Below are positions 22,130 through 31,887 of a stretch of DNA of 64,000 bases, piece after piece (the stretch's first letter is position 1; each line of letters opens with the position of its first letter). This DNA comes from Euprymna scolopes (Eukaryota; Mollusca; Cephalopoda; Sepiida; Sepiolidae): contig CM044501.1 in the NCBI GenBank assembly GCA_024364805.1, positions 45,312,357 through 45,376,356 of the forward strand, written 5' to 3'. The position numbers and the translations under genes were made by a program. The notes beneath the pieces are model-generated. The model made no database searches, was not told the origin of the DNA, and was given only the letters and a program-made list of their open reading frames with translations.

Positions 22130-22806
22130 GAGCAGTTCCCAATCCAGTGTCCACTCTCACTGCACCGGTAACACTGGGTTCCGCGTTTTCGACAGTCCTT
22201 TGCAAGATGGCCTTTAACATTGCATTTAAAACAGGTCACACTAGCAGGAATATTTTTGGCTCTGTTGTTGTTGGTGGGTGAGCATGTGGCCGCAATCACG
22301 TCCTGATTTTGTTCCCAAGTCGTTGTCAAAATTCTCGCTCTCGACATTAGCTCTCCCATGGTCAAGGCTTCGATGTTCGGCACCTGTTGAAGAACAATTG
22401 AGATGACGTCAGGGAACCTAGTGATGAAAGTCAATTTTGTGAGTCTCTCTAGGCCATCTCCTGTGAACCCGGCCAATCCAACCAACTGCTTGATTTTGTT
22501 GGTGTAAACATCCACACGTTCGTCAGCCCATCTAACCATCGTTATTTTTCTGTACGCTGCAAACGCGTCGTCGGTAAATGCTTCTTTTAATCGGGCCTCA
22601 ATCTGATCTATCTTCTTTTGATCGTCCTCCTCCATTTCCATGTAGAAGGCCAGTGCATCACCTTCCAGATATAAAGGTAGCAGACTCACTACATCATCCA
22701 CCTGCTGAAGTTGTGCGACAAGTCTCACTTTTTTCAGCCATGCTACAACGTCTCCCTCGCCAGAGAATGGCTTGATGATATCACTGCTTATCCGCACCTT
22801 CCCCAT
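22102..22806 (-). CDS. gag: element A Gag (intact)
   Basis: A 234-codon uninterrupted gag. Residues 1-150 form a capsid-like helical region (DIIKPFSGEGDVVAWLKKVR, LLPLYLEGDALAFYMEM, RFPDVISIVLQQV). Residues 180-230 carry two CCHC zinc knuckles, CFKCNVKGHLAKDC and CYRCSESGHWIGNC, both C-x2-C-x4-H-x4-C. Gag would coat element RNA and form the particle. The ATG at 22806 is 18 nt downstream of the 5' LTR, in sequence GACTATGG. Its C-terminus overlaps the frameshift signal to pol. It is the only intact gene of the element; the pol products are all damaged. Confidence 0.9.
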   Translation of the reverse strand: MGKVRISSDIIKPFSGEGDVVAWLKKVRLVAQLQQVDDVVSLLPLYLEGDALAFYMEMEEDDQKKIDQIEARLKEAFTDDAFAAYRKITMVRWADERVDVYTNKIKQLVGLAGFTGDGLERLTKLTFITRFPDVISIVLQQVPNIEALTMGELMSRARILTTTWEQNQDVIAATCSPTNNNRAKNIPASVTCFKCNVKGHLAKDCRKRGTQCYRCSESGHWIGNCSGNEQGEDA

Positions 22807-22824
22807 AGTCGGGCCGAAATAACT

Positions 22825-23270
22825 TGTAGCAAAATGTAGTAGGCAAAAAAATCAGGAACAAAGATAGGAAATAGTCAGTTTAGCCCTGCACCGCCCACCT
22901 CTAGAAGAGAGAGATTTCTTGGCTGTAATGACCGTAGAGAAAGTAGGAGACAAAAAAAAACCGCAGAAGAAAACTCGCTTCTAGCAGATACGTGATTCGT
23001 TACAAAGAACAATCCAACCGCCAGAACCACCTGCACACAATTTGTAGGACACGGCCCGACTGTTTTCCCGCGTCCTGACTTTATAGCGACCGGGAATTAT
23101 ATATTTGCATAATCGCGCAAGAGCAGACGCGATTCTGCGAGAATTGCATGAGGTCCACACCAATAAAAACCCAAGGACGCCATATTGGAACTCTCTTCCG
23201 CTCAGCCCGCAACACAGACGAGGTAAGCTCTTTATTTCTCCTCATTTCGGTTATTGCTAATTCTGCTACC
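22825..23270 (-). mobile_element. element A, 5' LTR
   Basis: It runs on the minus strand from 23270 (the first base appears mutated: GGTAGCAG versus TGTAGCAG in the 3' LTR) to TTTTGCTACA at 22825. It shares the 3' LTR sequence at 14986-15422 with scattered differences and small indels. The octamer/TATA region is present around 23094-23115. Sequence after it, AGTTATTTCGGCC, aligns with AGCTATTCTGGC after the element B LTR. Confidence 0.85.
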
Positions 23271-23689
23271 TTTTTCATCGATGATTTGCTTCTCCTTAAG
23301 TGACTGCATTCACTACGCCTTACGTGAGCGCCATGTACCCCTGTTCAATTTTACTCATCGTTGGGGCTTACGTTGCTTATGTTAGTAGGTCATACATACC
23401 ACAATTATAAGGTCTAAACTTTTTTTAAGGTTTCTATTTGGATTACCTTACTCCAAAGAGTGCTTCAATAACAGTTGTTTGCCTCAAGTTAGTGTGCTTT
23501 TAACATATATTTATGAACGAGTCATTGAAAAGCAAGGATACATGTATACATATTAAACGATAGACGTAGCACATTTATCTTATAAAAGTGTTACAAAAAG
23601 GCTTTAAATTACTGCTGAAATGGTGAAGTGAAAATGGATGATGGAATAAACGACTGATACTAGTTTTATAATGTAAGATTTGAGCATGA

Positions 23690-24857
23690 AATCAATTCCT
23701 TTGACATTCAAGATGTACTTTAACACTTTCGCCCTTCCTAACAGGAAAAAGCCTTTTGCAAAATTGGAAAATCTGATTAAGTAATTTATAGTGGCTTTCG
23801 TTAGAGTCCCAAGAGTTTCATTCACAATGGAAATCATCTTAACTTCTTTACATTTCCATAGTCTACTTTATTCCAATTTCAAATCTTGATATTTTTCATG
23901 TTCTTTTCTCTTTAACCCTAGTATCAGCTACGAAAGTCGTGCAATAAGTAATGCCCCTGACCCACTTCCAGTTGTCTGATCTAGCTGAAATTTTGCATGT
24001 GCAATGATTTATATCTCTACGGGTTATGTGGCAAATTACAGCTCTGAACTAATTGTGGTTTCTGTTTTACAGGTGTTTGAACTGAGTAAGGTGTGAAATG
24101 GAGCCTGTTGAATGTCAAGCAGTGATCCGGTTTTTTTATTCGAAAGGACGCACACCACAGGAGATTTTTGATGAAATGAAAGAAACTTATGGTGATAATT
24201 CCTAATCATAGTTTCTTTCTGAATAACTTTTCCCTTCTCTTTTGAAACCTTTGAATCTTTTTCACTCCAGGTCTTAATACATTTTCTTTTTTTACTTCAT
24301 GAGAAAGAGTTTAATTATATTCAGAATATTTCTCTAAATTTAGCACGGCTTCATCATTAAGCCTCGACCACCCTCTTTTCTACGAAGATACAATCAATCT
24401 ACACCTTTTCTTGGCAAAAGCCTCATAAATTGTAAGCACTTAACGTATTTTTGCGTCCAAACATTTTAAATCATCTACATTCCAGCTAAATATACAAACG
24501 ATGTACCGAATGATAGCTACTATTCTATGCATTGATGGTATATATTTTACTCGACTGTAAAGGCTCGACTCACAGTTAACCCAAAATCTTCTGTTGTTTT
24601 CGGGTGAGACTTGATTTCTCATTGCTATGTTCTTAATCTTATGACCTTCCATTCATTGTAGTCTCTCTCGCTGTCAACATTCTTCATCAGATCATAATCT
24701 GTTGGAAGTTTAAGGCCAACTAAATGGGCAAAGTTGCTTCTTTTTCATCCCATGAATAGCACATTTGGTTATGCCAAATTCCATCCTTAAGTCATTACTA
24801 AACAATATGGTCGTATTAATTAGGGTATCAAGCTGGTTCTCATTTTCTGTAGGAAGT
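23690..24857 (-). pseudogene. second LINE family, C-terminal part, split by mariner
   Basis: The minus strand from 24857 reads ENQLDTLINTTILFSNDLRM, EFGITKCAIHG, VGLKLPTDYDLMKN, NVDDLKCLDAKIR, VLTIYEAF and KRGWSRLNDEAVLNLE. It resumes beyond the mariner (below 23930) as KYQDLKLE, then MISIVNETLGTLTKATINYL and LLGRAKVLKYILNV. These follow the order of an invertebrate LINE ORF2 end: MxFGxxKCA; LDxKxRKxLTxYxxxH; RGGRGLIxxE; KYQDLK; a GALG-type segment; LGTARILRKVL. It differs from the jockey-like LINE at 1890 and I could not assign a clade. It is broken by stops and frameshifts. Confidence 0.65.
23930..24205 (+). mobile_element. mariner 5' fragment with transposase N-terminus
   Basis: A terminal-repeat-like start (cgtgcaataagtaatgcccc) and about 165 bp of leader lead to ATG at 24098. 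The frame 24098-24205 encodes MEPVECQAVIRFFYSKGRTP, then QEIFDEMKETYGDNS and a stop. This is the start of the first helix-turn-helix of mariner/SETMAR-type transposases. The rest of the transposase and the right terminal repeat are absent. It interrupts the minus-strand LINE at 23690-24857, so it arrived later. Confidence 0.8.
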
Positions 24858-25033
24858 CCTTTCCCAAGTTAATAACCTTCTTTTACATTTTGACGGGATC
24901 AAACATGTCAACGGGATCAAACTGATGAAAAAAGCAAAGAAGAAACAATATCGCTCAAGAAAATCCTTCGCTTAATTTTTATTTTGTGTAATGTAACATT
25001 TTCTGTAAACCTAAACATAATTTCCATGAACAA

Positions 25034-25290
25034 AGTTTCTTTCTAAGAACTGCACGCCTGTGGAATTATCTTCCGTTTTCCTGCTTTTCAGTTGACTGCA
25101 ATATGGGTGTCTTCAAATCTAACGTAAACAAGTTTTTGATGAACCGTTCCAGATAAGTTTTAAAAAATTACCGAATTTCCATTATTAACGATTACTATAT
25201 TGTCCAATTTCTACTGTACACTCTTTAACCCTTATCCTCGATTGGCCTCTTAGCCGTGATAAATGGTGATACCTATGTAAAAACAAAAAA
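25034..25290 (+). pseudogene. jockey-like LINE, ORF2 C-terminus and 3' UTR
   Basis: The frame 25034-25156 reads SFFLRTARLWNYLPFSCFSV, then DCNMGVFKSNVNKFLMNRSR and a stop. It is nearly the same as the minus-strand copy ending at 1998 (VFKSNVNKFLMSCST), and the 3' UTR blocks (ttaacgattac, cactctttaacccttat, aaatggtgatacctatgtaa) are shared. It is an extreme 5' truncation. Confidence 0.8.
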
Positions 25291-25377
25291 AGTTACATTT
25301 GTTCTTACAATTTTTCGTGCTATTCTTTAGAGATTTTCGGATGTTGGTGCTTTTTCCATAAATTTCCAAGCATTTCT

Positions 25378-25515
<138 letters not shown>

Positions 25516-25524
25516 TCTAGGTTC

Positions 25525-25731
25525 GATCCATGCGTTTCTCCTAATGTTAGACATTTGAAAATATCACCGTTGAATAAGACCACACGAATCTTACGCCGCG
25601 AGGAAATAAAAGGAAAAAGAATACAAACTGATTCTAATCCTGATGAAACCGCCATATTCACCGAAAATTGGACTTTTAAACAAATGAATGTTTGTTTAAA
25701 AATAAGGATATGCGTGGTAATGGCTTTATAA

Positions 25732-25777
<46 letters not shown>

Positions 25778-26230
25778 CTGCTTTTACACAACATATTTTC
25801 AATTTTAAAAGGAAAAAAGAGCATTTATTATTTTTAATTCATTCAAACACAATTATGCAAGTTATTATTAGCAATCTGGAAATATAGGAAATTCTGGAAG
25901 ACGTGATTCAAGGGAACTTTTTATTTTAATCAAATTATAAAATAAACGAATATTTAAAATTGTGTTTTGTTATTGGTATTTATACCGTGTGTGCGTATCT
26001 CGCTTTGCATAAACAATTGCGTAGCTACATAAAAGAATATGTGCCTAGGCATATACTTCCGTGCTTCTGTGCGTGTATCTGTGTGTGCATATGTGTGTAT
26101 GTGTGTGTGAATACGTGTACTTGAGTGTGTATGTGTTGTGTTAGGGTATGTCATTTACTCTTAAAATAATAACGAAATAAAAAACAGTCCAACAACAATG
26201 AAAACTTAATGATTGTTTTTCGTTCTTTTC
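25525..26230. other. unassigned AT-rich DNA
   Basis: (ATT)n lies at 25737-25775 and a GT-rich stretch at 26060-26140. Nothing else was recognised. Confidence 0.5.
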
Positions 26231-26461
26231 TCAGACATAAAACATAAGTGAAGATAAATCGGAAAACGGCGACGTCCTCTGGTGGCCTGTTCCCGAATTA
26301 GAAAAGCGCCGATCAATGGCGTCTTGTGTTCTTTCTGATACTACAACAACCACCTTAGCAATACTTAAACCATCCAACCGGCCATCTTGCTGCAAACTTC
26401 CAGTTGGCCAACCAGGCGGCAGTCCAACCGAACCAGGCAGAGACCCATCACTGGTTGCCAT
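26231..26461 (-). CDS. possible host exon, unknown product
   Basis: A 76-codon minus-strand frame starts at an ideal Kozak context (ACCATGG at 26464-26458) and is clearly richer in GC than its surroundings. It begins MATSDGSLPGSVGLPPGWPT and continues with a valine run (VVVVVSE) and RTQDAIDRRF. I do not recognise a family. It could be a 5' coding exon of a host gene on the minus strand or a chance frame in a GC-richer island. No clear donor site or downstream exon was found. Confidence 0.3.
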   Translation of the reverse strand: MATSDGSLPGSVGLPPGWPTGSLQQDGRLDGLSIAKVVVVVSERTQDAIDRRFSNSGTGHQRTSPFSDLSSLMFYV

Positions 26462-26469
26462 GGTTATCA

Positions 26470-27215
26470 TTCACATTCTCCTCCACCTCTCATCATCATC
26501 GTTTGTTTTTCTCTTTCTAACAACTACATTATTCGTTCAGTCAATCATAAATAAATCTTTCTTTGTGGCCTTAGATTTGCTTTGAATTTCAGTAGTAGTA
26601 CGACATTCATGTCCGTTGCTCATCAATTGGCATAAAACAGCTTGACTTGATTGATTATCGAACACTCTCAAGCAAACTGCACGACGAGCTAGCACAGTGA
26701 TACAATAGTTATCGGCTCAGAAGATTAAATTAGAAAGCAGGGTTCAAATCCAATTCCAATCCCTCAATATTACTTTATTTATGTATCAATATGGAGCGTT
26801 TTTTAAAATCATTTTATTTGTGTATTCATACTGACGTACTCAACAGGATATAGGATATAATAACTAGTTTTTTTTTCTCTATTATACATAGTCAATTGTG
26901 TTTTTATTGTCAGATTAAAAGATAGAAAGCAATATATTATATTTATGACGGCAGAAATGAACAAAATAAAAAAATGGTAATATTGTCTCCAGATCTGTGA
27001 GAGGAGTAATATTAGACCATCATTTAGTTATTTTTACTATATATTCATTTACACGTGATCCTTTTATTCAGCAACGTAACAGTGTTGGTTGCAGTTTAAA
27101 ACGAGATCAGAAATCATCGAGAATATAATCTAAAATATAAATAATGTCACGATTTTTTCTTGTAAAGATATTGACACTAAATCGATTGATTGTCGCTTGA
27201 CTGTTATGCTTGATT
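26470..27215. other. unassigned AT-rich DNA
   Basis: At about 26691-26763 a B-box-like GGGTTCAAATCC follows a weak A-box-like stretch, but no cloverleaf closes. No gene was seen. Confidence 0.5.
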
Positions 27216-27346
27216 GAAATAAAATAAAGTATAACTTTGTCTAAAATAAAAGAGTAATAAATTGTTGTATCAAATAACATTGTGGCATAACATTTTCTGA
27301 AAAGTACTGTTATATAATATTGTCTGAAATAACATTGTTTTATAAT
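27216..27346. repeat. left edge of the 28-bp satellite array
   Basis: Diverged monomers (ttgtctaaaataa, ttgtctgaaataacattgtt) lead into the element D insertion point at 27347. The array resumes at 31888. Confidence 0.8.
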
Positions 27347-27590
27347 TGTTTTGGGGAAACATTACCACTATTTAAGAACTAAGTGAAATCAACCAGTTCT
27401 ATGAATACTACTGGTTTAAGAGATTAAATGGAGACATTCATACCATGTTTAACCGCATACTATGAACACGTTCCTCTCATACCACTTTAGTGGCTCCTGT
27501 ATTCTTTATGATAAATACATATTATATTTTATACACTTTACACTACTTGTGGTTTCTTTCATTTGTAACCTCTAGCACGGGTCTACAACA
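27347..27590 (+). mobile_element. element D, 5' LTR
   Basis: It begins TGTTTTGGGGAAAC and ends GGTCTACAACA. It is matched by 31643-31887 (TGTTGTGGGG...GATCTACAACA). It contains a TATA-like run (tattatattttatacac) near 27520. Flanks are ATAAT on the left and ACAAT on the right, a possible 5-bp target duplication with one change, inside satellite DNA. Confidence 0.9.
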
Positions 27591-28690
27591 ACTGTCTGAC
27601 GAGGACGATTCAAGAACTTCCCGGATCAATCTACAATAGTTGCTAACAAAACTGAATGACGAATATTCGGGCAACGAATTCACTCTAAAACTAAAACAGC
27701 CATTAGAAGACAGCATTTGACGACCAAAAGGATTCAAGAAAAAAGAACTCACACGGATATTCGAAATAATTTTTTCGTACACTCGGGGGAAATTCGAAAC
27801 TTCAAAAATATTTATTTTTCAAAAGTTCGGTGAAGAATGAGAAAAACTACTTGTCTCCGTTGGGAAAAAAAAACAACATTCGAGCGTAAAAATCCACAAA
27901 CACGGGATAAAGAATACTTCGAAAAAAAGGATAACAATTCTTGCCGATAAAAGGATTTTACAAAGATGACGCCTTATCTTGCTGTTAAAAAGGCTACTAA
28001 AACGTAAACTACGAGCTGAAATAGAATTTATAAGACGAATTGCGTGGAAAATTATTACTACTGAATATACGAGACCAAGTTTTCAGTAAGTACAAAAAAC
28101 GTTGTCGTTCTAAAAAGCATGTCTTGCTAATACGTCCTATGGTTAAAAAACATTAGCATTGGAAAAAGTAAAAAAAAAAACTCTGGCAAAAGTAAATGAT
28201 ATATTTTATTTTATTGGCTAAAGCGAGTATTTGCACAAATTAAAAAAGACGTCGGATTTTAATCCGATTTAAAATAAACTTTTCACTGGTCGACGGGACT
28301 GCACATTGAAGAAAAAAACATTTCGCTAAGCATGACAAATAAAGTGTTAACTAGAAAAGGACATTCGTTTTCGCACAGAGATCAAAAAGAATAACCAATA
28401 TTAAATAAATGCTACAAACTTTCTTTCACAGATAAGTAACTTTTTCTTTTTAAAGAAAAAAGAGGAAAAATGTGTAGGATCAACAAGGAATTGAACCCAG
28501 TACCTACACCCTACGAAAATTGAATAATGACAAAGGAAATCTACTGCTTTCTGTATAAATGCGAACGCCCAATTATTTTCTCAGAAAAATTGCCACACGA
28601 GGAAATAAATATATGAACGAATTTTGTAAAGGGTTTTTTCTATAGAGTTGGTACGATAGGAAAAGTAAATCAACGAATTGTGTTGTTTTG
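27591..28690 (+). other. element D leader region
   Basis: It lies between the LTR and the first gag-like frame. No standard primer-binding site (TGG...) follows the LTR; the sequence is actgtctgacgagg. A minus-strand B-box-like GGGTTCAATTCC lies near 28490, with no complete tRNA fold. A-rich, with many stops. Confidence 0.5.
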
Positions 28691-28694
28691 TCAT

Positions 28695-29900
28695 ATTAAG
28701 TACTTCCATACCCTTCAAGAAAATCAAAATGAACAAGTTTGCAAAACAAATTTTGGAAATGGTGAAATTCTAACAAAGTCAAGAATTAGAACCTGAAAAA
28801 AGGTTCAGAGAATAGCTATTGCCAATACAGAAACAAAACGAAGAGAAACAATTGTCAATACAGAAACAAAACGAAGAGAAACAGTAAAATTTAATGAAGT
28901 ATTTCGAAGAAAAACGAAGAAGAGAAAAGAAAGAAGTGAATTAACAAATATTGGAAAAGCAATTAGATTTCATGAAATTCTTGGAGTAAAAACAAGAAAG
29001 AGATAGGAAAGAAATGAACGAACAAATATTGGAATTGAAAAAAATACATTTAGAGCAACAAAACCTGTCAGATAAAATGGATTTGATAACGCAAGTTTTA
29101 GTGAATAAGGACAGCGGAGAAGAAACCAGCACGGATTATTTCCCAAAATGCCATATGGTCAGCTGTTGATACATTTCACTATGCTCCTGAAGAAGACCTA
29201 ACATTCGAGGCATATTTCAGAAGATTTGAAGACCTTTTTAAAATTGATTGAAGTGCATGGATCAAAAGAAGGTTCGTATTTTGCTACGGAAGTTAGGTAC
29301 ATCCGACATAACAAATTCGTGGACTATATTTTACCAAGAAAAACGAACAAATTGTCGTTTGACGAGGCAGTCAAACTATTAATGGAGTTATACTGTCTAA
29401 AAAGAAACCTTTTTTCATAAAAGATGGAAATGCATGAATCTTACACATAAGGAGTTAGTGCTATAGAACATTTGCGCCTATAGTTAATAAGCACTGTGAC
29501 GATTTCAAATTGTCGTCATTAACGGTGGACAATTTTAAATACTTAAAATTCACATACGGTTTGATAGCCACAAAAGACGCCGATATAAGACGTCATACTC
29601 TAAATAAATTAGAATTAGAACCTGATTTGACGCGTCAAAAACTGGCTGAAGATTGACTGTGGTTCGTGGCAATGAAGCAAGATTCCTGAAACATAGAGGA
29701 AGCAGGTATCGCTCACATTAAAAAAATACGCTTTAAAAATAAAGAACACTCTCCCGCCAGCAATTACTAACGAAGAGGCAAAAAGAACCCTTTACAAAAT
29801 TATCAGGATAGACAAAATCCTAAGACCCCTTATAGCAAATATGGAGGCCCTCATGGGTACAATGTATATCGGTACCAAAGGAAAATAACACGTGACCTAT
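28695..29900 (+). pseudogene. element D gag remnant
   Basis: Frames joined across stops read QILELKKIHLEQQNLSDKMD, a coiled-coil-like charged start. Then KTFLKLIEVHGSKEGSYF, KFVDYILPRKTNKLSFDEAV, KLLMELYCLKRNLFS, CDDFKLSSLTVDNFK and LNKLELEPDLT follow. The layout resembles gag of the invertebrate gypsy subgroup annotated as K02A2.6-like. A zinc knuckle is not legible before the protease. At least six frame breaks make it non-functional. Confidence 0.7.
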
Positions 29901-29976
29901 GCAAGCGAGCCTTGCCCTTCACCAACAGAGAACATAATGAAATATGTTACGGTGAGAATCAGAAATTAAGACGTAA

Positions 29977-30230
29977 AACTGCAGCTCGATTCAGGGTCGG
30001 ATTTATGAATTATAAATTTTCGCACGTGGAAGAGAATGGGAAAGCCCACGATGACAAAGACAAATAAAGTCGCATGATCGGTAACTGGTGAAAAAATAAA
30101 TTTTGAGGGTGAGCTAGTTATTAATGTGCCGCTAAAAAGAACGGCAAAAGAAGCTAAAAGTTTTCGTTCTAAGGAACGCAACAAACTTTTTCGGGACCGA
30201 TTGGATTCACAAATTTGAGTTATGGGACTC
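29977..30230 (+). pseudogene. element D retropepsin
   Basis: KLQLDSGSDL (D-S-G at 29989-29997) is the aspartic protease active site. After a stop it reads INFRTWKRMGKPTMTKTN, INFEGELVINVPLK and TNFFGTDWIHKFELWDSLMS, the last being the G-x-D/W signature before RT. A single stop and small shifts interrupt it. Confidence 0.75.
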
Positions 30231-31560
30231 GCTAATGAGTGACTTTTGTCACCAAGTCGAAAACCTAACGGCGGAAGCCGACAAACTCAAAAAGGATCTC
30301 AAAAAGTCTTTCCCAAGTGTTTTCTCCGAAAAGCTTGGATGCTGCACAAAAATAAAGGCGAGATTCGAATTAAGCCACGGAGCGTACCGTTCGCTTCGAG
30401 GGGAAATATTGAAAAAGAATTTGAAAGACTAGTCACCACTGGGATTTTAATCCCTATTAACTATAGTAAGTGGGAATCCCCCACCATATACGTGAAAAAA
30501 AAATCTAAAGAGATTAGGGTATACGCGGATTTTTCGAGCAGATTGAATGCAGTGCTCAAGGACCACCACTATCGGCTACCAAAACCAGATGAAATATTCG
30601 CTAAGTTAAATGGCAGAAAATATTTTTCCAAAATAGACTAAAGCGAGGTGTACATACAAATACCAGTACTGGAATATACCTCGAGACTTTTATGTATCTT
30701 AACTTATAAATTCAATAGATTAGCATTTGGTATGAAAGCAGCACCTGCAATTTTCCAACAGGTAATTTATACTTTGCTAAACGGTTTGGATTTCGCAATA
30801 GGCTATCTGGACGACATTCTTATGCGTAGTCAAAATGTTTAACAACATAGAGATCATGTATTTAAAATGTTTGACAAAATAAAAGAATACGGCTTCAGAT
30901 TGAAGGAAGCAAAATGCGAATTTTTTTGGAACGAATTAAATACCTGGGGCATATCATAGATAAGGAAGGGAGAAAACCCGCTCCAGACAGGTCCACAGCT
31001 ATAAAAGACATGTCAGAACCTAATAATATAACTACATTGCAGAGTTTTTTAGGGCTCGGGAACTATTATCAAACGTTCATTAAGAACATGTATGAATTGC
31101 ATGCGCCATTGAATGTACTATTAAAAAAAGGAAAAAAATGTGACTGCACGCCTGACTGCCAGGCAGCGTTTAAGAAATTAAAAGATATATTAACGTCAGA
31201 TTTATCCCTGCCACATTTCAATCCGAAACAAGAGATTATTGCAGCAACTGACGCAAGTTCTTATGGTATCGGGGCGTGCATTCTACACAAGATGCATGAT
31301 GGGTCCACTAAGCCGATCGCCCATGCGTGAAGAACTTTACTTCCAGCCGAGAAGAATTACTCCTAAATCGAAAAGGAAGCACTGGGGATCATATTCGGTG
31401 TTACAAAATTCCACCGATTTTTACACGGTGGTAAGTTTAAATTGCAAACTGATCATAAGCCGCTTATAACCATCTTTGGCTCTAAAAAAAAAAAAGGCTG
31501 CCAACTTACACAGCCAACAGACTGCAAAGATGGGGGACCATTCTACTGAAAGGAAAAGGA
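30231..31560 (+). pseudogene. element D reverse transcriptase and RNase H
   Basis: The frames read KDLKKSFPSVFSEKLGCCTK, GILIPINYSKWESPTIYVKK, VYADFSSRLNAVLKDHHYRL and NGRKYFSKID, with a stop in motif A (D-*-S instead of D-L-S). Then LAFGMKAAPAIFQQVI (motif B), GYLDDILMRS (YLDD catalytic box), RIKYLGHIIDKEGRKPAPDR and LQSFLGLGNYYQTFIKNMYE (connection). RNase H begins IIAATDASSYGIGACILHKM and decays through FKLQTDH-like sequence to about 31560. No integrase follows; the polypurine tract comes within 80 bp. The element is therefore internally deleted as well as frameshifted. Confidence 0.85.
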
Positions 31561-31633
31561 AAATGACCTACTCCATAGAGATCAACGCCAGGAAAAAGAG
31601 CTATACGAGTATCCCGAAGGAATGAAAAGATCT

Positions 31634-31642
31634 GGAGGGGGG
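31634..31642 (+). promoter_or_regulatory. element D polypurine tract
   Basis: GGAGGGGGG lies directly before the TGTT start of the 3' LTR, the expected position of the plus-strand primer. Confidence 0.75.
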
Positions 31643-31887
31643 TGTTGTGGGGTACAAATCACCCCTATTTGAGAACTAAGTGGAATCAACCAGTCCTATG
31701 AATACCACTGGTTTCATGGACTAAATGGAGACATTCATACCATGTTTAACCGCATGCTACGAGCACGTTCCTCTCATACCACTTTAGTGGCTCCTGTATT
31801 CTTTATGATAAATACATATTATATTTTATACACTTTACACTACTTATAGTTTCTTTCATTTGTAACCCCTAGCACGGATCTACAACA
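31643..31887 (+). mobile_element. element D, 3' LTR
   Basis: Same sequence as 27347-27590 with scattered substitutions and a small indel near the start. It is followed by ACAAT and then satellite monomers. Confidence 0.9.

Noticed and set aside
26691-26763. tRNA-like segment with GGGTTCAAATCC
   Set aside because: The B-box match is good, but the acceptor, D and anticodon stems do not close.
28474-28550. Minus-strand tRNA-like B box GGGTTCAATTCC in the element D leader
   Set aside because: No A box or cloverleaf was found; it also cannot be the primer site because it is far from the LTR.
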